From contig NZ_JACYWE010000003.1 in NCBI RefSeq assembly GCF_014841105.1, positions 1 to 64,000 on the forward strand: 64,000 nt of DNA. Reading direction: 5' to 3'. Below, in pieces: positions 56,385-64,000 of the stretch. The stretch is from Lolliginicoccus lacisalsi (GTDB taxonomy: Bacteria > Actinomycetota > Actinomycetes > Mycobacteriales > Mycobacteriaceae). The notes beneath the pieces were generated by a model, which was given only the letters and a program-made list of their open reading frames with translations, was not told where the DNA came from and ran no database searches. The first letter of the stretch is position 1. Each line of letters opens with the position of its first letter. A program made the translations under genes and the position numbers.

Positions 56385-57005
56385 TCAGCGCGCCACCCCG
56401 GCCGCGGCGCCCGGTCGTCCGTCGAGAGCAACTCCTTCGCCGCGCAACTGCTCCAGAGCGGTGTCGATGCTGCTCGCGGCTACTCCGACGGTGTAGTCGA
56501 GAAGAATGGTGGTGTCGAAGCCCTCGCGCGCGGCGTCGAGGGCGGTGGCGCGCACGCAGTGGTCGGTGGCGATGCCGACGATGTCAACGCTGGTGATGCC
56601 GCGCGCGCGGAGCCAGTCGGCGAGGCTGGTGTCGTCGGCGCTCGCGCCCTCGAAGCCGGAGTAGGCGGCGGTGTAGGCGCCCTTGGAGAAGACTTCCTCG
56701 ACACTGTGGAGGTCGAGGTTGGGGTGGAACTCGGCTCCGGTGGTGCCGACCTTGCAGTGCACGGGCCAGGTGTCGATGAAGTCGGGGTCATTGGGGAAGT
56801 GCGCCCCGGGGTCGATGTGGTAGTCCCGGGTGGCAACGATCGCGCCATAGCGGTCGGCGGAATCCGCGATGAGCGCGGAGATCTCGCCCGCCGTAGCGGA
56901 ACCGCCATCGACGCCCATGGAGCCGCCCTCGCAGAAGTCGTTCTGGACGTCGACGACGATGAGCGCGCGCTGCTCCGGGGCCGGTGCGTCCTGGTGGTTC
57001 GTCAT
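56385..57005 (-). CDS. pncA: Nicotinamidase/pyrazinamidase
   Basis: PncA hydrolyses nicotinamide to nicotinate. The 206-aa product has VVDVQNDF (catalytic Asp), the metal site RDYHIDPGAHF (Asp and two His), EEVFSKGAYTAAYSGFEG (catalytic Lys) and GIATDHCVRATA (catalytic Cys). GAGGAGG lies before the ATG, which overlaps the pncB stop in ATGA. PncA and PncB therefore are co-translated as the salvage pair for NAD. M. tuberculosis keeps pncA elsewhere (Rv2043c). Confidence 0.97.
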   Translation of the reverse strand: MTNHQDAPAPEQRALIVVDVQNDFCEGGSMGVDGGSATAGEISALIADSADRYGAIVATRDYHIDPGAHFPNDPDFIDTWPVHCKVGTTGAEFHPNLDLHSVEEVFSKGAYTAAYSGFEGASADDTSLADWLRARGITSVDIVGIATDHCVRATALDAAREGFDTTILLDYTVGVAASSIDTALEQLRGEGVALDGRPGAAAGVAR

Positions 57006-58318
57006 CGATGGTCCTCCTCGCTCAGGAACCGGGTGGGGATGGCGGGCTCGCCGCGGGAGAGCGCGAGCCCCTCCCACGGCAGGGACCGCAATCCCTTCCG
57101 GGTGTTCTCGCGTGCCTCTTCCAGTGTGACGCGAGCGGCGGCGCGCTCGCCACCCTCGAGGAACACCCGGGTGACGGTCCTTGCATGCGGCAGGGGTGGC
57201 GGGGCCAGCGTGGCGGGGTGGATGACTTCCTCGACGAGCGTGCCGGTGGGGCGCGCGATCCGCAGCGCTGACTTCGCGCCACCGATGGTCTCCTTGTTGC
57301 TGCTGCGCTTGGCCACGGGCACGCCATCGACCTCGACGAGCTTGTACACCATGCCGGCGGTGGGGGCTCCGGATCCGGTGACGAGGGAGGTGCCGACGCC
57401 GTAGGAATCGACGGGGTCGGCGCGCAGCGCGGCGATGGCGTGCTCGTCGAGGTCGCCGGAGACGACGATCTTGGTGCTGGTGGCGCCGAGGGAGTCGAGC
57501 TGCTCGCGGACCTGCCGGGCGAGCGGGCCGAGGTCACCGGAGTCGATGCGTACCGCGGCGAGGCCGGTCCCCGCGATGTCGATAGCAGTGCGGACGCCCT
57601 CGGTGATGTCGTAGGTGTCCACGAGCAGGGTGGTGCCGGTGCCGAGCGTGGCCACCTGGGCGCGGAAGGCGGCGGCCTCGTCGGGGCCGTCAGCGGTGGT
57701 GTGCACCATGGTGAAGGCGTGCGCGCTGGTGCCGGCGCTGGGCACCCCGTGGCGGCGGGCTGCCTCGAGGTTGGAGGTGGCGGTGAACCCGGCGATGTAG
57801 GCGGCGCGGGCCGCGGCGACGGCGGCCTCCTCGTGGGTGCGGCGGGAGCCCATCTCGATGGGCGGGCGCCCGTCGGCGGCGGTGACCATGCGGGCCGCGG
57901 CGGAGGCGATGGCGCTGTCGTGGTTGAGGATGGACAGGGTGATCGTCTCGAGCAGGACGCATTCGGCGAAGGTGCCGGTGACGGAAAGGATGGGGGAGCC
58001 GGGGAAGTACAGCTCGCCCTCAGGGAAGCCGGTAATGGTGCCGCTGAACCGGTAGTCGCGCAGCCACTCGACGGTGCTGGCGTCGAGGAACCGGGATACG
58101 GAGGCGAGGTCGTCGTCGGTGAAGCGGAACGCCCGCACGGCATCGAGCACGCGCTCGGTCCCGGCGACGATGCCGTAGCGGCGGCCATCGGGGAGCTTGC
58201 GGGCGAAGACCTCGAAGGTGCAGCGGCGGTGGGCACTGCCATCGTGCAGCGCGGCGGCGAGCATGGTCAGCTCGTACTGGTCGGTGCGCAGGGCCGTGGA
58301 CGCGAGCGAGGTGGTCAC
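57002..58318 (-). CDS. pncB: Nicotinate phosphoribosyltransferase
   Basis: PncB joins nicotinate to PRPP, giving NaMN for NAD salvage. The 438-aa protein has LRTDQYELTMLAAALHDG, EMGSRRTHEEAA, the strand LVDTYDITEGVRTAI, AVRIDSGDLGPLARQVR and the GVGTSLVTGSGAPT site. The GTG at 58318 lies 7 nt after TACGGT (58326–58331). It precedes pncA with ATGA overlap and is divergent from clpS. Confidence 0.96.
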   Translation of the reverse strand: MTTSLASTALRTDQYELTMLAAALHDGSAHRRCTFEVFARKLPDGRRYGIVAGTERVLDAVRAFRFTDDDLASVSRFLDASTVEWLRDYRFSGTITGFPEGELYFPGSPILSVTGTFAECVLLETITLSILNHDSAIASAAARMVTAADGRPPIEMGSRRTHEEAAVAAARAAYIAGFTATSNLEAARRHGVPSAGTSAHAFTMVHTTADGPDEAAAFRAQVATLGTGTTLLVDTYDITEGVRTAIDIAGTGLAAVRIDSGDLGPLARQVREQLDSLGATSTKIVVSGDLDEHAIAALRADPVDSYGVGTSLVTGSGAPTAGMVYKLVEVDGVPVAKRSSNKETIGGAKSALRIARPTGTLVEEVIHPATLAPPPLPHARTVTRVFLEGGERAAARVTLEEARENTRKGLRSLPWEGLALSRGEPAIPTRFLSEEDHR

Positions 58319-58431
58319 GTCCTCCACCGTAGTGCGATGGTCGGCCCGGGGGCAGCCCATGGACAGCGTGGCCGTGGTCCGGGAGGTGGGATTGTTGGCC
58401 GGTCGCCTAGTGGCGCCCGCGGGCGTCGTCG

Positions 58432-58437
58432 TACCCT
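58432..58437 (+). promoter_or_regulatory. -10 box of leaderless clpS transcript
   Basis: TACCCT, six bases, ATG. No Shine-Dalgarno lies upstream of the clpS start. Confidence 0.55.
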
Positions 58438-58443
58438 GGTCGT

Positions 58444-58752
58444 ATGCCTGTTCCGATGGAGACCGAGCCCCAGGCCACGCCCGGGGGGCTGGCCGTGGAG
58501 AACACGGATGAGGCGAGCCAGCGTCCGTGGGTGACCATCGTGTGGGACGACCCGGTGAACCTGATGCAGTACGTCACCTATGTGCTGCAGAAGATCTTCG
58601 GGTATAGCCGCCAGAAGGCGACCGAGCTGATGATGAAGGTCCACACCGAGGGCAAGGCCGTTGTCTCCTCCGGAACGCGGGAGAAGGTCGAGGCGGATGT
58701 GCGCAAGCTGCATGCCGCTGGCCTGTGGGCAACGATGCAGCACGAGTCGTGA
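58444..58752 (+). CDS. clpS: ATP-dependent Clp protease adaptor ClpS
   Basis: ClpS hands N-degron substrates to ClpC/ClpA. The 102-aa protein has [46 protein letters not shown]: the DDP-N loop and the helix with the substrate-pocket residues. The N-terminal 28 residues are a flexible acidic tail. Neighbouring DUF2017 protein is the usual genomic partner in actinobacteria. Confidence 0.97.
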   Translation: MPVPMETEPQATPGGLAVENTDEASQRPWVTIVWDDPVNLMQYVTYVLQKIFGYSRQKATELMMKVHTEGKAVVSSGTREKVEADVRKLHAAGLWATMQHES

Positions 58753-58806
58753 CGTCGCGCGGTGTCGCGTGGCGAGCCGTCGAGAGTCGAAGGAAGTCGA
58801 TATCCA

Positions 58807-59397
58807 GTGCAGTCCTGGTCCCGGAAGAACACGCTCAGCGGGGTCCGTATCCGGTCGCAGCTGGATCCGCATGAGGCGAAGGTGCTGCGGTCGGTCATCC
58901 ATTCCGTGGTGGCGATGCTCGACGAGCGGGTGTCCGATTCACCCCACGATGAGCTCGAGGAGCTGACGGGAATGCGCTCGGGCAACAGCGCGCCACCCAC
59001 GAATGCTGTTGTTGCCCGGCTGCTGCCCGATTTCTGCCGCCACGATCCCGACCATCAGGACAAGGAACTCGATGCGGCGGGCGTCGCCGAGCTCAATGGC
59101 GCCCTGCGGAGCCTCAACGAGCCGGAGATCATCGACGACAAGAAGGCCGCAGCGAAGGCGCTGCTCGACACGCTGCCCGCCGAGGGGGGCAAGATCTCCC
59201 TGACCACCGCCCAGGCCGAGGGGTGGATCGCGGCGATCAACGATGCCCGCCTCGCGCTCGGCACGGTGCTCGACGTGCACGACGAGATGGCCGAGGAGAT
59301 CGATCCCGAGGACCCGCGCGCGCCGCAGCTGGGCGTTTACCACTGGCTGACGTGGATGCAGGACGCGCTGATCGTCGCCCTGGCCGGGCAGCACTAG
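58807..59397 (+). CDS. DUF2017 family protein
   Basis: This 196-aa protein is mostly helical and matches the actinobacterial family always found next to clpS (Rv1332). Typical text is LDPHEAKVLRSVIHSVVAMLDERV at the start and YHWLTWMQDALIVAL at the end. The GTG at 58807 was chosen because AAGGAAG lies 10 nt upstream. Molecular function is unknown; the linkage suggests a role around ClpS/ClpC proteolysis. The stop is followed at once by the ATG of the peptidase gene. Confidence 0.88.
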   Translation: MQSWSRKNTLSGVRIRSQLDPHEAKVLRSVIHSVVAMLDERVSDSPHDELEELTGMRSGNSAPPTNAVVARLLPDFCRHDPDHQDKELDAAGVAELNGALRSLNEPEIIDDKKAAAKALLDTLPAEGGKISLTTAQAEGWIAAINDARLALGTVLDVHDEMAEEIDPEDPRAPQLGVYHWLTWMQDALIVALAGQH

Positions 59398-60504
59398 ATG
59401 GTGCCGCGCCCAGCGACGCCGGGGCCGCGCAACAGCATCACCGACGTCGAGGGCCTCCTCGTGGGGCAGTGGACACGCCTCGAGGATGCCGCGCTGGGAG
59501 CGGGCTGGGCGACGGGCGCGACGGTCGTCCTTGCCACGGCGGGCGCGACAGCCAGCGTCGATGTGCGCGGCGGTGGCCCTGGCACCCGGGAGACCGACCT
59601 CCTGGCCCCGCACAACACTGTTCAGCACGTGCATGGCATCGTGCTCGCCGGGGGAAGCGCGTACGGCCTCGCTGCCGCGGATGGCGTGATGCAGTGGCTC
59701 GAGCAGCACGGGCACGGCCTGCGGATAGGCGGCGAGGGAGCCGTGGTGCCGATCGTTCCCGCGGCCGTGATCTTTGACCTGCCCGTGGGTGCCTGGGCCA
59801 ACCGGCCGGGAGCGCAAGCAGGACACGAGGCCGCGGCCGCTGCCGCGCTCGACGTGGCGACGGGCTCGGTGGGCGCGGGGACCGGCGCGCGGGCGGGGGC
59901 GCTCAAGGGCGGCGTCGGAACCGCGAGCGTTCGCCTGGGCAGTGGTCCGGCCGAGGGGCTCACCGTGGGCGCGCTGGTGGTGGCGAACCCCGTGGGATCG
60001 GTGATCGATCCGGCAACGGGATCGCCCAGGGGCATTGCAGCCGGGATCGGGGACGAGTTCGCGATCCCGCGCCCCACCCCCGAGCAGATCGCCGCGCTGC
60101 GGGAGCTCGGGGCGAAGGGAACAGTGCTCAACACCACTATCGGCGTGGTCGCCACCGACGCGGCGCTCGACAAGGCAGGCTGCCACCGCCTCGCCGTGGC
60201 AGGGCAAGCGGGGCTCGCGCGGGCGATCCGGCCGTCGCACTCCCCGCTCGATGGCGACACGATCTTCGCGGTGGCCACCGGCACGGCCGCGCCCCCGCCC
60301 GGCGTGACAGCCGCGCTGCCCGCAGGTATACCGGGAGGAACAGCCGTTCTCGCGGAGCTGTCCGCCGCCGCGGCGTCGTGCGTGGAGCGTGCCGTGGTGC
60401 ACGCCGTGCTCGCGGCGACGCCGGTCGCGGGCATCCCTGCCTACACCACGATGGTGGCGGGAACGGCGAACGAGACGGGAGGGGACCATGACCTACAGCC
60501 ATAG
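59398..60504 (+). CDS. P1/S58 family N-terminal-nucleophile peptidase (DmpA-like)
   Basis: The 368-aa protein has the S58 features: N-terminal NSITDVEGLLVGQWTR, GGSAYGLAAADGVMQWLE, and GTVLNTTIGVVATDAAL with the auto-cleavage/nucleophile region (VLNTTIG; Thr or Ser after Asn-Thr). Such enzymes self-cleave to alpha and beta chains and act as aminopeptidases on D-amino acids or small amides. It starts the base after the DUF2017 stop. It corresponds to Rv1333. The physiological substrate is unknown. Confidence 0.9.
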   Translation: MVPRPATPGPRNSITDVEGLLVGQWTRLEDAALGAGWATGATVVLATAGATASVDVRGGGPGTRETDLLAPHNTVQHVHGIVLAGGSAYGLAAADGVMQWLEQHGHGLRIGGEGAVVPIVPAAVIFDLPVGAWANRPGAQAGHEAAAAAALDVATGSVGAGTGARAGALKGGVGTASVRLGSGPAEGLTVGALVVANPVGSVIDPATGSPRGIAAGIGDEFAIPRPTPEQIAALRELGAKGTVLNTTIGVVATDAALDKAGCHRLAVAGQAGLARAIRPSHSPLDGDTIFAVATGTAAPPPGVTAALPAGIPGGTAVLAELSAAAASCVERAVVHAVLAATPVAGIPAYTTMVAGTANETGGDHDLQP

Positions 60505-61132
60505 CGCGCCCATGCCGAGAACGCCTGCCCCATCCCCGTGGCTGCGCGCGGCCACATTCTCCGGGGGATTTGTTGCCCTGCTGTTCGTCATCGAGCTCAT
60601 CGACACACTGCTGAACCAGCGCTTCAACCAGGCCGGGATCCGCCCGCTGGACTCCGACGGGCTCAGCGGCATCCTCGTGGCGCCCCTGATCCACTACGAC
60701 TGGGCGCACCTGGTGGCCAACTCCGTGCCGCTGCTGGTGCTGGGCTTCCTCGTGTTCCTCGGCGCGCTGCGCCGGGCGATCACAGCGACCGCCATCATCT
60801 GGATCGTCGGCGGGGCCGGGACATGGCTCATCGGTGGCAGCGGCGTGCATATCGGAGCGTCGATCATCGTGTTCGGCTGGCTCGCCTTCCTCGTCGCGCA
60901 GGGCTTCTTCAGCCGCAACGCCGTGCAGATCGCCGTCGGGGTGGCCGTGGTGTTCCTCTACGGCGGGCTCTTCTGGGGCGTGCTGCCGGGCCAGCCGAAC
61001 GTCTCCTGGCAGGGGCACCTCTTCGGCGCCATCGGCGGACTGGTCGCTGCCTGGTATGTCACGTCCCACGAGCGCGAGCAACGGCGCGCCGCTCGACAGC
61101 GACCGATGCCCCGCGATGGAATGACGTGGTGA
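60488..61132 (+). CDS. Rhomboid family intramembrane serine protease
   Basis: The 214-aa protein has six or seven hydrophobic segments. The first-loop [18 protein letters not shown] segment, the catalytic Ser in [13 protein letters not shown] and catalytic His in [11 protein letters not shown] agree with rhomboids. It cuts single-pass membrane proteins. It overlaps the peptidase gene by 17 bp, with GGGAGGGG as ribosome site, and its TGA overlaps the murI GTG in GTGA. It corresponds to Rv1337; the mec/cysO/cysM genes found before it in M. tuberculosis are missing here. Confidence 0.93.
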   Translation: MTYSHSAPMPRTPAPSPWLRAATFSGGFVALLFVIELIDTLLNQRFNQAGIRPLDSDGLSGILVAPLIHYDWAHLVANSVPLLVLGFLVFLGALRRAITATAIIWIVGGAGTWLIGGSGVHIGASIIVFGWLAFLVAQGFFSRNAVQIAVGVAVVFLYGGLFWGVLPGQPNVSWQGHLFGAIGGLVAAWYVTSHEREQRRAARQRPMPRDGMTW

Positions 61133-61980
61133 ACGCCAGCGGATCGCCGAAGACACGTATAGCCGGATCGCCCATCGTGGATGCGCCGGGCCCCGAGTCC
61201 CCGATCGGGATCTTCGACTCCGGCGTAGGCGGGCTCACGGTCGCCCGCGCCATCATCGACCTCTTGCCCGATGAGAACATCATCTACATCGGCGATACCG
61301 CCAACGGCCCCTATGGGCCCCTCACCATCCCCGAGGTGCGCGCGCACTCCACCGTCATCGCCGACGACCTCGTCGAGCGCGGCGCGAAAGTGCTCGTCAT
61401 CGCCTGCAACACCGCCTCGGCGGCCTACCTGCGCGACGCGCGGGAGCGCTACTCGATACCCGTCGTGGAGGTGATCCTGCCGGCGGTGCGCCGCGCCGTG
61501 AAGGCCACCCACAATGGGCGCATCGGCGTGATCGGCACGCAAGCCACCATCTCGTCGCGCGCCTATGAGGACGGGTTCGCCGCCGCCCGCGATATCGACG
61601 TCAGTGCCGTCGCGTGCCCGCGCTTCGTGGACTTCGTGGAGCGCGGCATCACCAGTGGCCGCCAGGTGATGCAGCTCGCCCAGGGCTATCTCGAGCCGCT
61701 GCAGCGCGACGGGGTGGATACCGTGATCCTTGGCTGCACCCACTATCCGCTGCTCTCGGGCGTGATCCAGCTCGCGATGGGCGATGACGTGACGCTCGTA
61801 TCGAGCGCTGAGGAGACCGCAAAGGATGTCTTCCGCGTGCTCACCGAGCGTGACCTGCTGCGTCCCCACCCCGGTGCGCCACCGCGCCGGGAGTTCCTCG
61901 CCACCGGCGACCCCGAGCGCTTCAGCCGGCTCGCCGCCCGCTTCCTCGGCCCGTCGATTCCCGTGGTGCAGCACATCTAG
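61129..61980 (+). CDS. murI: Glutamate racemase
   Basis: MurI makes D-glutamate for peptidoglycan. The 283-aa protein has [25 protein letters not shown], the catalytic Cys in ACNTAS and the second catalytic Cys with His in GCTHYPLL. The GTG overlaps the rhomboid stop by 4 bp. It matches Rv1338 and its conserved neighbours. Confidence 0.97.
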   Translation: MNASGSPKTRIAGSPIVDAPGPESPIGIFDSGVGGLTVARAIIDLLPDENIIYIGDTANGPYGPLTIPEVRAHSTVIADDLVERGAKVLVIACNTASAAYLRDARERYSIPVVEVILPAVRRAVKATHNGRIGVIGTQATISSRAYEDGFAAARDIDVSAVACPRFVDFVERGITSGRQVMQLAQGYLEPLQRDGVDTVILGCTHYPLLSGVIQLAMGDDVTLVSSAEETAKDVFRVLTERDLLRPHPGAPPRREFLATGDPERFSRLAARFLGPSIPVVQHI

Positions 61981-62007
61981 CGGGCGGCCATCCCGGCCCG
62001 GCCCTAC

Positions 62008-62075
62008 CGCCGAAAGTGTGCGGTCTTGTACCCCGACACCGCCCTGCGAGGGTGCAGAACCGCACACTTCCGGCG
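62008..62075. terminator. 26-nt imperfect inverted repeat after murI
   Basis: Arms 62008–62033 and 62050–62075 match at 22 of 26 positions (two of the rest are G-T pairs) around a 16-nt loop. The core AAGTGTGCGGT is exact in both arms. It begins 28 bp after murI. It is probably a terminator or a REP-like palindrome. Confidence 0.55.
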
Positions 62076-62372
62076 TCGGCGTCCAGGCAAAGCCGCGCGC
62101 CAAGCGCACCCGGCTCGCCTACCGCCGCGAGACCCCCCAATCGCTGCCCGCCACCGATCGAATCGGCGAAAGCATTGCAGCACAACGATTCCCGGTATTG
62201 CTTGCTCTGGCAATGAGTATGCTCTCGTGCGCATACCGTCATTTCGCCACGTAACGGAATCATTCGGATTCGGCGATCGAAGCGTCACGAGTTGGCCTAG
62301 TTATCGCCTCAGCGCCCAGAAAACGCCAGAGAAGCCAATTGTGAATTCGTGCGGCATGGCAGCATTAGGGGC
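62076..62372. other. Gap between the palindrome and the phosphodiesterase gene
   Basis: Nearly 300 bp with lower GC than the surroundings (AT-richer from about 62160). I see no gene with a ribosome-binding site, and no tRNA. It should hold the promoter of the next gene. Confidence 0.4.
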
Positions 62373-63164
62373 ATGCGCATTACCGTTCTTGGCTGCTCCG
62401 GGAGCGTCACGGGCCCGAGCTCGCCGGCGTCGGGGTACCTCATCACGGCGGAGGACACCGCGCCACTGGTGCTCGACTTCGGTGGCGGGGTGCTCGGTGC
62501 GCTGCAGCGGTATGTCGATCCGGGCGAGGCGAACCTCATGCTGTCGCACTTGCATGCCGATCACTGCCTGGACATCCCTGGCCTGCTGGTATGGCGTCGC
62601 TACCACCCCGAGCCCCCATCGGGACGGGCGCTCGTCTACGGGCCCACCGACACGGCCGTGCGGATCGGAGCCGCGTCCTCCGAGGTGGGCGGGCATATCG
62701 ACGATCTCTCCGACGTCCTTGATGTGCGCACCTGGCTCGACGGCGAGGCAGTCAAGTTCGGCAGCCTCACCGTGCTGCCGCGAAGGGTCTACCACCCCCC
62801 GGAGTCCTACGGGTTCCGCATCACCGCGTCCGACGGATCAGTGCTCGCGGTCAGTGGCGATACCGGGGTGTGCGAGCAAGTGCGAGAGCTCGCCGCGGGC
62901 GCGGACCTCTTCCTGTGCGAGGCATCGTGGACGCATTCGCCCGACCGGCCCATAGGAGTTCACCTCTCGGGCACCGAAGCGGGAAAGCTCGCCCGCGAGA
63001 CCGGCGTCGGCGCGCTGCTGCTCACGCACATCCCGCCGTGGACCTCCGCCGATGACGTGCTCGCGGAGGCAAAGGCCGAGTTCGGCGGGCCCATCCACGT
63101 CGTCAAGCCCGACGACCAGTTCGATGTGGCCCAGGCCCGTCTCGTCAAGGGATCCATGACCTGA
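62373..63164 (+). CDS. MBL-fold cyclic-nucleotide phosphodiesterase-like protein (Rv1339-like)
   Basis: The 263-aa metallo-beta-lactamase-fold protein has the metal motif LSHLHADHCLD (H-x-H-x-DH), the strand GSVLAVSGDTGV with a metal Asp and LLLTHIPPW with a late His. Its place between murI and rph is that of Rv1339, reported as an atypical class II cAMP phosphodiesterase. The ATG at 62373 begins MRITVLGCSGS, the family start. Together with a CRP-type site in the polysaccharide locus it hints at cAMP signalling in this organism. Confidence 0.9.
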   Translation: MRITVLGCSGSVTGPSSPASGYLITAEDTAPLVLDFGGGVLGALQRYVDPGEANLMLSHLHADHCLDIPGLLVWRRYHPEPPSGRALVYGPTDTAVRIGAASSEVGGHIDDLSDVLDVRTWLDGEAVKFGSLTVLPRRVYHPPESYGFRITASDGSVLAVSGDTGVCEQVRELAAGADLFLCEASWTHSPDRPIGVHLSGTEAGKLARETGVGALLLTHIPPWTSADDVLAEAKAEFGGPIHVVKPDDQFDVAQARLVKGSMT

Positions 63165-63225
63165 CCTGACGCCCGCGCAGCGTCGCGCGTGAACTACCGG
63201 TGGGGAAGCCGCTAGTCTCGAAGGC

Positions 63226-64000
63226 GTGAGCAGACGAGCAGACGGCAGAGCAGACGACGAACTACGCCCGATCCGGATCACCCGGGGCTTCACCGACCAT
63301 CCCGCGGGCTCGGTGCTCGTGGAGTTCGGCAAGACCCGCGTCATGTGCACCGCCAGCATCATCGAGGGCGTGCCGCGCTGGAAGGAAAGCAACGGCGAGG
63401 GCTGGCTGACCGCCGAGTACGCCATGCTTCCCGCGGCGACGCACTCCCGCAGCGGTCGCGAGTCGGTGCGCGGCAAGGTCGGGGGCCGCACCCAGGAGAT
63501 CAGCAGGCTCATCGGACGGTCCCTCAGGGCCTGCATCGACCTCAAGGCCATTGGCCCGCGCACCATCACCGTCGACTGCGACGTGCTGCAGGCCGACGGC
63601 GGAACCCGCACCGCCGCGATCACCGGTGCCTTCGTGGCGCTGCATGACGCGATCACCTACCTGGGCGCGGCGGACGCGCTGATCGATCCGAAGCCGCTCT
63701 CGTGCTCCATCGCGGCGGTGAGCGTGGGCGTGATCGACGGCCGGGTGCGCCTGGACCTGCCGTACGAGGAGGATTCCCGCGCCGAGGTCGATCTCAACGT
63801 GGTCGCCACCGATGCGGGCACCTTCGTGGAGATCCAGGGCACGGGCGAGGGCGCCACGTTCCCGCGGTCCACCCTCGATGCGCTGCTCGATCTCGCGCTG
63901 AAGGGCTGCGCCGAGCTCGTGGAGATCCAGCGGGAGGCCCTCTCCGCGGCCTACCCGGGCGAGCTTCCGCTCCCGAGCCCGAGCGCAGCGAAGAAGAAGG
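63226..64000 (+). CDS. rph: Ribonuclease PH (3' end cut by window)
   Basis: RNase PH trims tRNA 3' ends phosphorolytically. The visible 258 residues include [57 protein letters not shown] and the phosphate-binding [18 protein letters not shown]. The GTG lies 7 nt after TAGTCT (63213–63218), so it looks leaderless. Family length is about 260 aa, so only the last few codons lie beyond the edge. Confidence 0.97.
   Translation, partial: MSRRADGRADDELRPIRITRGFTDHPAGSVLVEFGKTRVMCTASIIEGVPRWKESNGEGWLTAEYAMLPAATHSRSGRESVRGKVGGRTQEISRLIGRSLRACIDLKAIGPRTITVDCDVLQADGGTRTAAITGAFVALHDAITYLGAADALIDPKPLSCSIAAVSVGVIDGRVRLDLPYEEDSRAEVDLNVVATDAGTFVEIQGTGEGATFPRSTLDALLDLALKGCAELVEIQREALSAAYPGELPLPSPSAAKKK

Overview
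The window is a high-GC actinobacterial chromosome segment from the order Mycobacteriales. The evidence is gene order plus family content: tetR/FMN reductase – nrdHIE – Baeyer-Villiger monooxygenase – nrdF – fecB-like – ctaD – serB matches, from memory, the Rv3055–Rv3042c stretch of Mycobacterium tuberculosis, and dinG – pncB – clpS – DUF2017 – S58 peptidase – rhomboid – murI – cAMP phosphodiesterase-like – rph matches Rv1329c–Rv1340. No rRNA, tRNA, CRISPR array, transposase or phage gene was seen. I cannot name the genus.

Layout. 0–3.7 kb: small hypotheticals, an epoxide-hydrolase-like enzyme and a ThrE-type exporter. 3.9–6.0 kb: a type II restriction-modification pair, a C5-cytosine methyltransferase facing an endonuclease of the rare NaeI family; both end on one CTAG. 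6–15 kb: alpha/beta hydrolase, NadE, MarR, TetR with a divergent FMN reductase, a zinc-free L36 protein missed by length filters (9609–9731), an SPFH/ribbon-helix-helix operon and an ABC exporter. 15.3–19.7 kb: nrdHIE, with an NrdR box over its promoter, a leader shaped like an attenuator or riboswitch, and a 409-residue intein in NrdE inserted exactly at a redox-active cysteine. 20.4–21.8 kb: the monooxygenase.

21.9–42.2 kb: an envelope/exopolysaccharide locus: LCP ligase, low-molecular-weight phosphatase with its Wzz/tyrosine-kinase partner, Wzx flippase, initiating phosphoglycosyltransferase, three further glycosyltransferases, three hexapeptide acyltransferases, Gmd and Fcl (GDP-L-fucose), an O-antigen ligase/polymerase-like protein and two paralogous exported beta-helix proteins around the initiating enzyme. 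It lies inside the otherwise conserved nrdE…nrdF block. 42.4–53.5 kb: S4 protein, nrdF, antiporter, methyltransferase, NUDIX, thyA–dfrA, fecB-like lipoprotein, a frameshifted ctaD, serB and a PTH2 protein. 53.8–64 kb: PLDc_N protein, dinG–pncB–pncA and the clpS–rph series, with rph cut by the window edge.

The most novel signal is a ~73-bp repeat present four times (25513, 42328, 53573, 54122), always in the same orientation just 3' of a plus-strand gene. Each copy is a 15–17-bp inverted repeat followed by segments that could fold back as a pseudoknot, and each abuts locus-specific GC-rich tandem repeats. A second general pattern is leaderless initiation: about twenty genes carry TANNNT 6–9 nt before ATG/GTG and lack a Shine-Dalgarno.
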